Positions 23,946-33,274 of a DNA stretch of 64,000 nt are shown here, piece after piece. The position numbers were made by a program, and so were the translations under genes. Each line of letters opens with the position of its first letter. The stretch's first letter is position 1. This DNA is from Ureibacillus yapensis (GTDB lineage Bacteria; Bacillota; Bacilli; Bacillales_A; Planococcaceae): contig NZ_QWEI01000012.1 in NCBI RefSeq assembly GCF_003515775.1, positions 1 through 64,000 of the forward strand, in the 5' to 3' direction. The notes under the pieces were generated by a model. It ran no database searches. It saw only the letters and a program-made list of their open reading frames with translations, and was not told the origin of the DNA.

Positions 23946-25130
23946 TTGTCTAGACAGCATATAGGTGTCTTGTTTGGCGGGGTATTGATGTTGGTGGTGG
24001 CGATGGGCATCAGCCGATTTGCATTTACTCCTATTTTGCCGTTCATGCGGCTTGATGAAGGACTTTCTTTTGATGAAGGCGGCTATCTTGCTTCCAGCAA
24101 CTATGTTGGGTATTTTGTTGGTGCTCTTGGGGCCGGGTTTATTTATCGCAATAAAAAGAGCTTTTTACTGATTAATGTACTATTCAATGTACTTTCTGTT
24201 TTCTTCATGGGCGTAACGCACTCATTTTGGCTCTGGATTATTCTTCGTTTTATCGCAGGTGCTACAAGCGGTTTTATTTTCGTATTAACTTCCAGTATTG
24301 TAATGGATTATTTGGCTTCTCACCTGTTGACACGTTTTTCGGGCTTTTTATTCTCCGGAATCGGTCTTGGCATTGCCATTTCCGGATTGCTCGTTCCCTT
24401 TGTTGAACCATCGTTTGCATGGGAAGGGGCTTGGATTATCCTTGGCATTATATCTGCTCTCTTTCTATCAATCACATTCTATCTTTGGCGAAAGGTTTCC
24501 ATCCAAAATGGCAATAAGGTTGAAAGGTCAAAAGATACAAACATCTGGCAGGGTTTTATGCCCTGGCTAATCGTTGCTTATGGCTTGGAGGGGCTTGGCT
24601 ATATTATTACGGGGACGTTTTTGGTAGATATTATTTATAATATTGAAAGTTTAAGACCGTTCGCCAGTTTCAGCTGGGTGATTGCCGGAATTGCCGCCGC
24701 TCCTGCTGCACCGATTTGGATGTTGCTTATTTCAAGATTTTCGACTGTGAAAGTTCTCTCTTTTGCATATATCTTGCAAATTATCGGCATTCTGCTTCCT
24801 GTTTTCACACAAACCGCATGGAACGTCCTGCTGTCAGCTTTTTTATTTGGCTTTACTTTTGTGGGCATCGTCGCTCTATCGACTGCCTATGCACGGGAAT
24901 TATATCCGCAGCAAAGCGGCGTTGTGGTTTCCGCTTTAACCACTGTTTATGCACTTGGCCAAATTATCGGGCCTTTAATGGCTAGTTGGTTTGAGTTTTA
25001 TTTTAATAGTTTCAAGGCGCCTCTCACTTTTGCCGGAGTAAGCGTTGCAGCAGCTTTGACGACATTGTTGATAGGAAAAGGATACAGCGACCGCAAGTCC
25101 CGCCTGAAAGTGAGCGAAACGTCAAATTAA
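23946..25130 (+). CDS. MFS transporter, YbfB/YjiJ family
   Basis: 394-residue, 12-helix transporter. The start GVLFGGVLMLVVAMGISRFAF and FTPILPFM match the YbfB/YjiJ branch of the major facilitators, whose substrates are unknown. It starts with TTG at 23946 behind AAGGGGATGGG, 800-base separation from any co-directional gene on the left, so it has its own promoter. A terminator follows at once (25129-25158). Confidence 0.82.
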   Translation: MSRQHIGVLFGGVLMLVVAMGISRFAFTPILPFMRLDEGLSFDEGGYLASSNYVGYFVGALGAGFIYRNKKSFLLINVLFNVLSVFFMGVTHSFWLWIILRFIAGATSGFIFVLTSSIVMDYLASHLLTRFSGFLFSGIGLGIAISGLLVPFVEPSFAWEGAWIILGIISALFLSITFYLWRKVSIQNGNKVERSKDTNIWQGFMPWLIVAYGLEGLGYIITGTFLVDIIYNIESLRPFASFSWVIAGIAAAPAAPIWMLLISRFSTVKVLSFAYILQIIGILLPVFTQTAWNVLLSAFLFGFTFVGIVALSTAYARELYPQQSGVVVSALTTVYALGQIIGPLMASWFEFYFNSFKAPLTFAGVSVAAALTTLLIGKGYSDRKSRLKVSETSN

Positions 25131-25158
25131 AAAAGAGTCGGATTTACCGCTCTTTTCT
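25129..25158 (+). terminator. Intrinsic terminator after the YbfB-type MFS gene
   Basis: AAAAGAG..GG/CC..CTCTTTT stem with a T-rich end. Confidence 0.75.
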
Positions 25159-25242
25159 TGCGAATTTCTAGTAAATTTCCATACAAATTTAAATTGCATG
25201 GCTAAATGTCCATTCATAACTTCTATCATCTGAATATGATGG

Positions 25243-25413
25243 TGCAAGAAGGAAATGGCAAATGGTTATCTATCAGGCCCCATTCCTTCTTGCAAATACG
25301 CCTCTTACTAAGTTTGAATCTCATTCAAATGAGGCATATTTTTTCTCCCCCACCCCTATTAATTACACCCATTTTGATGCCTATTAGCTCGGAACTAATA
25401 GGCATCCTTTTTC
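25243..25413 (+). ncRNA. Series of three strong hairpins, possible small RNA
   Basis: A gene-free stretch that folds strongly on the plus strand: TGCAAGAAGGAA (25243-25254) pairs perfectly with 25283-25294; GCCTC..TTTGAAT (25300-25319) pairs with ATTCAAA..GAGGC (25323-25335) followed by a T-run (25339-25344); GATGCCTATTAG (25376-25387) pairs perfectly with 25395-25406 followed by CTTTTT. The last two look like intrinsic terminators although the MFS gene already has one at its stop codon. No reading frame with a ribosome binding site. A weak promoter-like TTGCGA/TACAAA pair lies at about 25156-25185. Confidence 0.35.
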
Positions 25414-25432
25414 TGCCATAAATATCTACAAA

Positions 25433-25477
25433 AAAAGAATGGCTCCAAGAGTAACACTCGTATGGAGCCATTCTTTT
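25433..25477. terminator. Terminator at the end of the MMPL gene
   Basis: AAAAGAATGGCTCCA/TGGAGCCATTCTTTT perfect 15-bp stem directly after the stop codon of the minus-strand MMPL gene; T-rich on both sides. Confidence 0.85.
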
Positions 25478-25479
25478 TC

Positions 25480-28400
25480 TTATTCTGTTTTCTTCACAAA
25501 TCTATTTTTCAATTTTTCCGTCAATCCCATCACTGCCGGCATGAACATTGGCAGCATCATAAAGCTTAGCAGCACCAAACCGATTATCACCAAAATGGCT
25601 ACTTGCATTAATGTGACGATACCAGAAGGAATCAAGGCTGCAAATGTACCGCCAAGGATTAAAGCTGCAGATAGCACAACGCCGCCTATATGCTTCGAAG
25701 CATCAATAATGCCAACACTTCCTTGGTCTTTCACTTCATGATAACGCATCATTAAGAAAATACTATAATCCACACCCAGCGTAACAATCATAATAAAACT
25801 AAAGAACGGCACATTCCAGCTTAATATGCTTTGATCCAGCAACGACGTACTTAGCAGCTCGGCTAAACCGAGGGACGTATAGTAAGCTAAAATAAGAGAC
25901 GCAATAATAACGATCGGCTGCCAGATGGAGCGCGTAATAAGCACCAGCACAATTGCAATGCCGAGCATCATAATAACGATTGTACGCGAAAAGTCATCAC
26001 TTGAAATTTGCTGCAAGTCCACATTGGCTGCCGATTTGCCGCCCAGTGCAAGTTTTGCGTCTGCAAGACTCGAGCTTTTCGCTGCCGCCTGCATTCTATC
26101 ATCGATCTCTTTTATAATAGACATGGCTTCTTTAGAATATGGATTCACATCCAAAATAATCGTCATGCTCGTCATTGTACGATCTTCTGACATGTACGTA
26201 TTCAGACTTTCTTCAAAGTCTCCACTATCTAGTACTTGTTGTGGAATATAGAAGACGCTATTGGAATCTGAACTGCTCACATCTCCAAGATAATCTTGCG
26301 CTTCCACTAGACCATCACTGATTTCAGTCAGTCCATCCGTACTTTGCGCCAACCCATCCTGCAATGTTGTCATTTTATCTTGAAGTTCGGTCAAGCCTTC
26401 TTGCAATTGCATTTGCCCATCATTGACAGTAGCCAGCCCCGACTCAAGCTCAGACGTTTTGGAACTGATTGTGTTGACGCCTTCTTCACCCGATTGGAGG
26501 CCGGATGCCAATGTACTTGCCCCTGCTTGCAATTTGCCTGTTCCATCTTCAAGCTGCTGCAAGCCGTTTGTTATTTGAGCAAAGGCAGCATTAGCATCTT
26601 TTAATGAATTGACGGCCACCTGGTATTGCGGTGTCAGCTCTTGCAATTTCACTGCTAACTGTGAAAGTTGGCCCTTGGTCGCCTGCGCAGTACCAAGGGC
26701 GGTTTGGACATTCGCATCGGTTGCCAGCTCTGGGTTCGACTCAATTAGTGCATTCATGGATTGTTCAATTGCACTGTAGCCTTGTATGCTCCCCGCAATT
26801 GCATTTTCCACGGTAGTGAAAAATTCGCTGAACGCACCAAAGCCATTTTCCAGTTCTTTATAGCCTTGCTGCAACTGTACGGCACCATTGTTTAAAGAAC
26901 TTACGCTTTGTTTTAGCGTGCTTAAGCCCGACTCTAATTCAGCTGCGCCATCCGCTCCATTTCCAAAGCCTTGCGCCACTTCATCCAAAGCATCACCCAG
27001 CTGGCCAACCCCTTGTTCCATTCTTGATGTGCCGTCGATCAGCTGCTGTACACTGTCAAAGCTGTTTTTATCTACCTTCCCTAACTGGCTTTCGGCATCG
27101 GACAGTCCTTCGTTAATCGTGCCTAAGCCCTCTTCGGCAGAGCCAAGGCCTTCATTTAAAACAGTCGTTTGCTCTCCTATATATAAATCCTGTATTTTTT
27201 CTCCGGCAGGCCGGGTAACGGAAAGCACTTTTGAAACGCCATCTACATTCGAAATCACTTCCGTCAACTGGTCAATATCCTGCAGGCTAATTTGCGTTGC
27301 AAGGGATTTATCCGCTTTGACCATAAGCGTTGTGGGTGCAGAGAAGCCTGCCGGGAAATGGTCTTCAATTACATTAATCGCTTGTTTCGATTCATAGTCA
27401 TCACTGATTTCCACCAAATCGTTATAATTTAGCTCACCTGTATATTTCAACATAAATGGAATTGAAATGACGGCAATGATAGTCAATGCTGCGATTGGCC
27501 GGAAGAATGAATGCTTTGATAGGAAGAGCCATATTTTATTTTCACTATGGCCGTTTATGGTCTTTGCCGGCCAGAACATTTTAATGCCGAATACCGCCAT
27601 GAAGAATGGGTTTAATGTCAGCAATACCAACAGCAGGACGGCAACACCAATCGCAACGGCCGAGGTTGCTTGATACAGCTTGAATTCTGCCAAATAGAGG
27701 GCCATAAAGCCGATAAATACGGCAATGCCGCTATAGATCACTGTTTTTCCCGCAGTTCGGTAGGTCTCGGTGATGGCTTTTAAAATATGGCCGCCCTTGC
27801 CAAGTTCCTCTTTAAATCGTGTGTATAGGAGGATATTATAGTCCGTTCCGATCCCAAACAAAATGACAATCAAGAATACTTGGGTAAAGTTCGAAAATGG
27901 AAAATCAAAACGATCCACCAGCTGTGTGACAATTCCGAGTGATACGATATAGGACACCCCCACCGTGATCAGCGAGATGAAAGGCACAACCGGTGAACGG
28001 AATACCAAAACCAATACCACCAAGATAAAAATGATGGCGATTACTTCCGTTTTCTTGATTCCTTCTTGAGAGGATTTTGCGAAATCATCCATCACGATAT
28101 CTGTCCCCGTATAATAAGAATCCACTGATTCCACTGTTGTTGCAGCACGCAAAGTTTGGGCAACTTCTTCAACCGTTCCTTGGTTGGCATCCACATCGAT
28201 TCTCGTTAAAATCGTGGTCCCATCTTCGGATACTAGCTGCTTTTTTGCCTCTTCACTATCTGAATAAGCCAGCATTTCCGTAATGCCGAGCTCCTTGCTC
28301 TTACTGTTTAGCGCCGAAATCGCTTGATCGATTTCTTCTAACTGCGCCTCAGTTAATGCTTCGGCATTGCCGCTTGCGAATACCGCGATAAATTGGTAGG

Positions 28401-28590
28401 TTTCTGCTCCCTCATCTGCCATTTCGGTCTGTATTTTTGATGCTATTTGACTTTGTGTATAAGAGGGAATTTCCACTTGTCCTTTTTCACGCACCAATGT
28501 GTCCAAATTCGGCATTGTGACAATCATGAGGACGGATATGGCAACCCAGAATACGAACGAAGCCGTGCGCACATTGAGCAAATTTTTCAA
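25480..28590 (-). CDS. MMPL/RND family transporter, YdgH-like, with large coiled-coil insert
   Basis: 1036-residue membrane protein with duplicated MMPL halves: a first helix (about 8-27), a helix bundle at about 180-370, a second bundle at about 860-1020 including the motif LGVDYSIFLMMRYHE, paired with FGIGTDYNILLYTRFKEE in the first half. Between them (about 480-810) is a long extracellular coiled coil built of 7-residue steps such as EGLGTINEGLSDAE and ELESGLATVNDGQMQLQEGL, like YhgE/Pip-type exported helical rods. Usual MMPL length in Bacillus is 700-900. A TetR regulator is divergent at 28742, the arrangement known for ydgH-type efflux units. Substrate unknown; export of lipids or amphipathic drugs is the family guess. 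Confidence 0.87.
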   Translation of the reverse strand: MKNLLNVRTASFVFWVAISVLMIVTMPNLDTLVREKGQVEIPSYTQSQIASKIQTEMADEGAETYQFIAVFASGNAEALTEAQLEEIDQAISALNSKSKELGITEMLAYSDSEEAKKQLVSEDGTTILTRIDVDANQGTVEEVAQTLRAATTVESVDSYYTGTDIVMDDFAKSSQEGIKKTEVIAIIFILVVLVLVFRSPVVPFISLITVGVSYIVSLGIVTQLVDRFDFPFSNFTQVFLIVILFGIGTDYNILLYTRFKEELGKGGHILKAITETYRTAGKTVIYSGIAVFIGFMALYLAEFKLYQATSAVAIGVAVLLLVLLTLNPFFMAVFGIKMFWPAKTINGHSENKIWLFLSKHSFFRPIAALTIIAVISIPFMLKYTGELNYNDLVEISDDYESKQAINVIEDHFPAGFSAPTTLMVKADKSLATQISLQDIDQLTEVISNVDGVSKVLSVTRPAGEKIQDLYIGEQTTVLNEGLGSAEEGLGTINEGLSDAESQLGKVDKNSFDSVQQLIDGTSRMEQGVGQLGDALDEVAQGFGNGADGAAELESGLSTLKQSVSSLNNGAVQLQQGYKELENGFGAFSEFFTTVENAIAGSIQGYSAIEQSMNALIESNPELATDANVQTALGTAQATKGQLSQLAVKLQELTPQYQVAVNSLKDANAAFAQITNGLQQLEDGTGKLQAGASTLASGLQSGEEGVNTISSKTSELESGLATVNDGQMQLQEGLTELQDKMTTLQDGLAQSTDGLTEISDGLVEAQDYLGDVSSSDSNSVFYIPQQVLDSGDFEESLNTYMSEDRTMTSMTIILDVNPYSKEAMSIIKEIDDRMQAAAKSSSLADAKLALGGKSAANVDLQQISSDDFSRTIVIMMLGIAIVLVLITRSIWQPIVIIASLILAYYTSLGLAELLSTSLLDQSILSWNVPFFSFIMIVTLGVDYSIFLMMRYHEVKDQGSVGIIDASKHIGGVVLSAALILGGTFAALIPSGIVTLMQVAILVIIGLVLLSFMMLPMFMPAVMGLTEKLKNRFVKKTE

Positions 28591-28741
28591 AATGAATCAC
28601 CTTTCTTCTATATTTCTCTAAGCCTATAAAGTTCTTATAAGCGAAAATATTCTATTTGTACTTTATCACGGGCAAAAAGGTTAAAATATAGACAATCAGG
28701 GTTGAATTGTTTAAAAAACGGAATGAGATGGGGTTGAAAAA

Positions 28742-29311
28742 ATGAAGCACAGTGATGAAACAAAACGGCTGCTTGCATCATCCTTAAAGGAATTAATGAA
28801 AATCAAGCCTCTCGAAAAGATTTCGATTCGTGAGTTGACTGCACATGCAAATGTCAACCGGCAAACTTTCTATTATCACTTTGAAGATATATATGACTTA
28901 TTGAAGTGGACATTTCAGCAAGAGACGATCCAGCTCTTGGCCGTTCATGAAAGTACGCATGTTTGGCAGGAAGGGCTATTGCAGCTTTTCCGTTATTTGG
29001 GTGATAATCGAGAAATTTGTTTATGTGCCTTGCGTTCATTGGGCCGTGGCCATATGAAACGGTTTTTTTACGCAGATATTCACAATATTTTCGGCCGTGT
29101 TGTGTATGAATTTGGCGAAAAGTTAAAGGCACCGGAGGAATACATGGCGTTTCTGACGCACTTTTACACCATTTCACTTGGAAGCCTTGTGGAAAGCTGG
29201 CTTTTGGGAGAGATGGATCAAACACCAGAAGAAATTATCGACATGATTGATTTATTCATCCAAGACCAGCTGCTGGGAGCACAGCAGCGATTAAAAGAAG
29301 AACCTCGGTGA
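28742..29311 (+). CDS. TetR/AcrR family regulator
   Basis: 189 residues; HTH KISIRELTAHANVNRQTFYYHF (about 24-45) and a helical ligand-binding part with several Cys (CLCAL). The C-terminal half resembles the DhaS-like/TetR_C_8 group. GGGGTTGAA precedes the ATG. Divergent from the MMPL transporter with 151 bases between, so it most likely represses that gene. The last 100 bases before the next gene are gene-free. Confidence 0.87.
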   Translation: MKHSDETKRLLASSLKELMKIKPLEKISIRELTAHANVNRQTFYYHFEDIYDLLKWTFQQETIQLLAVHESTHVWQEGLLQLFRYLGDNREICLCALRSLGRGHMKRFFYADIHNIFGRVVYEFGEKLKAPEEYMAFLTHFYTISLGSLVESWLLGEMDQTPEEIIDMIDLFIQDQLLGAQQRLKEEPR

Positions 29312-29408
29312 TGATGCAATAAATTCGCTTTAAAAAGGAGTCTTCCTTATCTCAAAAAGCAGGTTCGGACTTTCCAAACCCGCTTTGAGCCACGGTCCGA
29401 TACGTGCA

Positions 29409-30425
29409 CTAAAAAGCGCGGTACTTCTTTAAACTGATAATATTCAAAGCAATAAAGATTATCGCAAAAAGGAATAGCACGAATAAATCCATTGCAATAT
29501 CATTTATTTCATAACCTTTATACATGACGCCATTAAGCGCATCGGAGGCATAATAAAGCGGCATGATTCTGCCGATTTGCACCAGCCAATCCGCCATCCC
29601 GTCAAGCGGGAAAATGCCTGTGAAAAACACCTGGGGCACAATGACCAAAGGGATAAATTGCACCATTTGAAATTCTGACGAGGCAAAACTGGATAACAGC
29701 GTGCCAAGCGACAAAGCGACAAAAGCAACTAGGATGTTTGTTAAGAGCACCAACCAGATGGATCCAACCAATACGATATCGAGTACCTTTACAGCGTACA
29801 GCACAACGATGACGGTTTGAATCAAGGCAAACAATCCGTACCCAAGCAAGTAGCCCCCAACAATTTCATGGCGTTTGATCGGTGTTGCGAGCAGGCGCTC
29901 CAATGTACCGCTGGTGCGTTCTTTTAAAAGGGCAATACCTGCAATCAAAAATACGAAAAAGAAGACAAAAAATCCAACCAGCATTGGGCTAAAAACATCA
30001 AAGCTATTCGTGTCTGCATCGCCATAGACAAAGTCTGCTTTCATTGACTGCTTTACATCGTTTCCATTAAAACTTTGAGCAAGCATAATTTGCATGGCCT
30101 TTGCTCTTTGAGGCTGGGCGTTCAGCAGCGTTAAATGCATTTCCCCCTCTTGAATGTGGAGCCATCCATCAACTTCTTCTTCCATCATCTTCTCCTTCGA
30201 ATATTTATCTTTCAGCGTCAAGTCAAAATCACTTTCCTCAAGCACCCCATTAACGAGAGGATTACTCCCCGTCACCACAAGCTTCAAGTCGCTTGTTTCC
30301 GAGTCGAAAATAAAATACATTAGCGTTAGAACGAGTAATGGAGCAGCAAACAGCAATGCGAGTGTTCGTTTATCTTTTCGCAATTGCTGGATGATTCGTT
30401 TTATCAATGCTAGCGTGCGCATCAA
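29409..30425 (-). CDS. ABC-2 type transporter permease
   Basis: 338-residue permease. One helix at about 22-40, an extracytoplasmic stretch (about 45-145), then five helices (about 150-330), the topology of ABC-2 exporters for drugs or polymers; signature segment KERTSGTLERLLATPIKRHEIVGGYLLGYG. It overlaps the ATPase gene by four bases (ATGA-type), so translation is coupled. Together with the divergent TetR gene it makes a three-gene drug-export-like locus. Substrate unknown. Confidence 0.87.
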   Translation of the reverse strand: MMRTLALIKRIIQQLRKDKRTLALLFAAPLLVLTLMYFIFDSETSDLKLVVTGSNPLVNGVLEESDFDLTLKDKYSKEKMMEEEVDGWLHIQEGEMHLTLLNAQPQRAKAMQIMLAQSFNGNDVKQSMKADFVYGDADTNSFDVFSPMLVGFFVFFFVFLIAGIALLKERTSGTLERLLATPIKRHEIVGGYLLGYGLFALIQTVIVVLYAVKVLDIVLVGSIWLVLLTNILVAFVALSLGTLLSSFASSEFQMVQFIPLVIVPQVFFTGIFPLDGMADWLVQIGRIMPLYYASDALNGVMYKGYEINDIAMDLFVLFLFAIIFIALNIISLKKYRAF

Positions 30426-31144
30426 TGGCCACCTCCAATTTTTACAAACACCTCATCCAATGATGCAGCATGGTATTGGGCTTTTATTTCCATTGGCGTT
30501 CCAATCGCCACAATCTCTCCTTCGCGCAGCATCCCGATTTTGTCGCAACGTTCTGCTTCATCCATTACATGTGTCGTAATTAGGATTGTTTTCCCTTCTT
30601 CCGCTTTGAGCCGTTCCAGCTCTTTCCAAATCGATTGCTTCAGCAAGGGATCGATGCCGACGGTCGGTTCATCCAATATTAAAATCTTGGGATTTTGTAT
30701 CAAGGCAATCGCCAAGGATAATCTGCGCTTCATTCCACCTGAATAAGCAAAAACAGAGACATCCAGATCATTGGAAAGCTGAACGATTTCCGCAGCATAG
30801 TCAATACGGATTTTCCGCTCGCTCTTGGACATGCCATAGAGCTTTGCAAAAAACTCCAGGTTTTGCCTCCCTGTCAGTTCTGTATAAAGGGCATCGGATT
30901 GTGCCATATACCCGATTTCCGAGAGCAATGAAGCATCGGGCACACGTTTTCCCAGCACCGTGATTCCTCCTGCATCCGGCTTCATCATGCCGACGATCAT
31001 TTTAATTAATGTGGTTTTCCCGCAGCCTGATGGACCAAGCAACCCATAAATTTTTTGGCTTTCTATTTGAACACTTAGCGGCTTGATCACTCTTTTTCTT
31101 TTAAAAGATTTTGATAGCTCTTCAATATGAATTGCATTTTGCAA
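30422..31144 (-). CDS. ABC transporter ATP-binding protein
   Basis: 240-residue ATPase with Walker A GPSGCGKTT, signature YSGGMKRRLS, Walker B ILILDEPTVGID and the switch His in TTHVMDEAE. The frame is open further upstream to 31222, but the TTG at 31144 has GAGGGTGAG just before it and begins the conserved domain (QNAIHIEELSKSFKRKRV); upstream codons would lie over the promoter and operator. Forms an exporter with the overlapping permease. Confidence 0.88.
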   Translation of the reverse strand: MQNAIHIEELSKSFKRKRVIKPLSVQIESQKIYGLLGPSGCGKTTLIKMIVGMMKPDAGGITVLGKRVPDASLLSEIGYMAQSDALYTELTGRQNLEFFAKLYGMSKSERKIRIDYAAEIVQLSNDLDVSVFAYSGGMKRRLSLAIALIQNPKILILDEPTVGIDPLLKQSIWKELERLKAEEGKTILITTHVMDEAERCDKIGMLREGEIVAIGTPMEIKAQYHAASLDEVFVKIGGGH

Positions 31145-31165
31145 CCCACTCACCCTCTCGTTATT

Positions 31166-31236
31166 CAATTTCAATGAACACTCTGTTGATTTCAATTTCA
31201 TTTTAGGATACGCTATTTCCAATTACAATGAACACT
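31166..31236. promoter_or_regulatory. ABC operon promoter with two copies of an operator-like repeat
   Basis: Minus-strand -35 TTGTAA (31223-31228), 17-base spacer, -10 TAAAAT (31200-31205). The 17-18 base sequence CAATTTCAATGAACACT occurs at 31166-31182 and, one base changed, at 31220-31235; one copy overlaps the -35, the other lies past the start point. Probably bound by the divergent TetR protein. Confidence 0.6.
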
Positions 31237-31267
31237 TTTACAAATATTGTTAAGGAGAGGTGACGAA

Positions 31268-31876
31268 ATGGCCGAAATCCATGAAAAGATGGCGCAAAAA
31301 ACAAAACAGGAAATTAAAAAAGCTTTTCTTGAACTGGTGGAAGAGATAGGATTTTCAAATGTTTCCGTGAAAAAAATTGCCGAACAGGCCGGGATTAATC
31401 GAGGGACATTTTATTTACACTTTGTCGATAAGTTTGATGTAATGGAGCAAATACAAGAGGAATTACTGAAGGATTTACACGCTCGAATTGAGCTGATCGC
31501 GCCAAAGGATGTATTTAAAGCAATCCATGAGGGACAGCACTATCCACCATTGTTGGCAATTTACCAATTCGTCCACGATTATGCCCATGAGTTGAGAGTA
31601 CTTTTGGGTGACCAGGGGGACCCTTCCTTTGCGAGGAAAATCAAGCAAATCTTCGGAAATACTTTAATCGCTCAATTAACCGAAGTTTCGTATGAAGGAA
31701 ACGACGAAGAATTCCGCAACTATTTGTTTGCGTTTTTAACGTCGGCGATTTTAGGGATTATTCAGGAGTGGCTTAATGATTATGAAGGAAAAACAGTAGA
31801 AGATATGGCAAAAATCCATTACAAGCTTTTAGGCTTTATTGGCAACCTTAGCCATTTGCTTAGAAATCAAAAATAG
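31268..31876 (+). CDS. TetR/AcrR family regulator of the ABC operon
   Basis: 202 residues; HTH NVSVKKIAEQAGINRGTFYLHF (about 27-48), ligand domain with a TetR_C-like end (YLFAFLTSAILGIIQEWL). The ATG at 31268 follows GGAGAGGTG; a possible start 21 bases earlier overlaps the ribosome binding site. Divergent from the ABC exporter genes; repeated operator-like sequences lie between. Paralogous in layout to the TetR/MMPL pair 2 kb to the left, though the two regulators are only distantly similar. Confidence 0.87.
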   Translation: MAEIHEKMAQKTKQEIKKAFLELVEEIGFSNVSVKKIAEQAGINRGTFYLHFVDKFDVMEQIQEELLKDLHARIELIAPKDVFKAIHEGQHYPPLLAIYQFVHDYAHELRVLLGDQGDPSFARKIKQIFGNTLIAQLTEVSYEGNDEEFRNYLFAFLTSAILGIIQEWLNDYEGKTVEDMAKIHYKLLGFIGNLSHLLRNQK

Positions 31877-31914
31877 CACCCAGCCCAATTTTATGAGTGA
31901 AGTGCTATTTTTTT
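31871..31914. terminator. Bidirectional terminator
   Basis: AAATAGCAC (31871-31879) pairs with GTGCTATTT (31902-31910) and is followed by TTTT; it ends both the TetR gene and, inside its last codons, rpoN. Confidence 0.75.
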
Positions 31915-33251
31915 CTTGATCGTTTGGTGGACTGCATGATTCCCAGTTCCTCCCGATATTTTGCAACAGTCCTTCTTGCAATTTGAATCCCCTCTGCCAT
32001 CAAGATATTGGCGATTTTCTGGTCTGACAGTGGTTTTCGTAAATCCTCTCCTTCAATAATCGCCTTAATTTTTTCCTTGATCAAAATGGTGGATGCTGCT
32101 TCTCCACTCTCTGTTTTGATGCCTCGTACAAAGAACGCTTTAAGCGGAAAAATGCCTTTTGGCGTTTGTATGCATTTATCATGGATGGCTCTGCTGATTG
32201 TGGATTCATGGAGTTCCACAAGTTCCGCGACGTCTTTTAAACGCAAGGGTTTCAAGGCTTTTTTTCCATCTTTCAAAAAGTCTTTTTGCCGCTGCAATAC
32301 AATCGATGTTACTTTGTAAAGCGTTTCATGCCGTTGTTCAATCCCTTTCATCAATAACAAGGCATCGGAAAGTTTCGTTTTTAAATAGTTATTTACTTCT
32401 GCATCCTTGTTTATTCTCAGCAACTCTTCATAATAGGTGTTAATCGATATCTGGGGTAAAAATCCATCATTTATTCTAATAGCCATTTCTCCATTCAATA
32501 TTTCGACAATTATATCCGGAATGATATATTCTGTTTGCCTATTTTCAATCTCAATTACAGGACGAGGATGAAGCTGCTGGATATATGAAAATATGGTTTG
32601 CACTTCTTCTGTTGTAATTTCATAAGTGTCTGCAAGCAATTGAAATTGCCGGTCTGCCAAATCTTCCAAATGCTTTTCGGCAAATTCGGCCGCAAGTGGC
32701 GGTGCATTTTTATGATGTTGTATCTGTATAAGCAAACACTCGCTTAAACTTCTTGCCGCAATGCCCGTCGGCTCGAAATTTTGCAGGATTTTAAGCAGCC
32801 TCTCCCCATCATCCACTTCCAACCCGTACTGTAACGCTACTTCCTCCACATCGCATATTAAATAGCCGGAATCATTTAAACTTCGTATAAAATACAGCAA
32901 TACTTCCTTTTCGCTGCGTGCCAGGCCTTTTTCCATTGCAAGCTGCTCCATTAAGTATTGCTCCAAGGAGACTTCGGGACTTGCGATTTGGTTGAATACA
33001 TCAAACGGTTCTTCACCTGTTGAAATGCTGCCCCGCGCAAAATCACCATCATGCAGCCGAGCCATGTCAATCGTACGCTCTGTTGTAATCTGTTCTTTTA
33101 ATTCGATAAGCGGATTCGAATTGGCTTCTTCCCGGATATAGCTTTCCAGCTCTTCCACCGACAGCTTCAATACTTCCAGCGATTGCTTTAACTGAGGCGT
33201 CAACACCAATTTAGCTTCGAGCTTTTGCTGCAAATGCATAGACATATCCAC
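31905..33251 (-). CDS. rpoN: RNA polymerase factor sigma-54
   Basis: 448-residue sigma-54 (SigL). Region I is Gln/Leu-rich (HLQQKLEAKLVLTPQLKQSL), the core-binding and HTH parts follow, and the C-terminal RpoN box reads ARRTVAKYRE. It directs transcription from -24/-12 promoters and needs an AAA+ activator. The GTG at 33251 is chosen, eight bases after AAGGAGG; an ATG two codons later is also possible. Its known partner RocR is encoded 250 bases away and a target promoter (rocD) 1.8 kb beyond, an unusual compact grouping. No operon partner on its own strand. Confidence 0.92.
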   Translation of the reverse strand: MDMSMHLQQKLEAKLVLTPQLKQSLEVLKLSVEELESYIREEANSNPLIELKEQITTERTIDMARLHDGDFARGSISTGEEPFDVFNQIASPEVSLEQYLMEQLAMEKGLARSEKEVLLYFIRSLNDSGYLICDVEEVALQYGLEVDDGERLLKILQNFEPTGIAARSLSECLLIQIQHHKNAPPLAAEFAEKHLEDLADRQFQLLADTYEITTEEVQTIFSYIQQLHPRPVIEIENRQTEYIIPDIIVEILNGEMAIRINDGFLPQISINTYYEELLRINKDAEVNNYLKTKLSDALLLMKGIEQRHETLYKVTSIVLQRQKDFLKDGKKALKPLRLKDVAELVELHESTISRAIHDKCIQTPKGIFPLKAFFVRGIKTESGEAASTILIKEKIKAIIEGEDLRKPLSDQKIANILMAEGIQIARRTVAKYREELGIMQSTKRSRKK

Positions 33252-33274
33252 TATGCACACCTCCTTCTCTATGT

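Noticed and set aside
26888-27397. 169-codon plus-strand frame inside the MMPL gene
   Set aside because: Antisense of the coiled-coil heptads, which keeps long open frames by composition alone.
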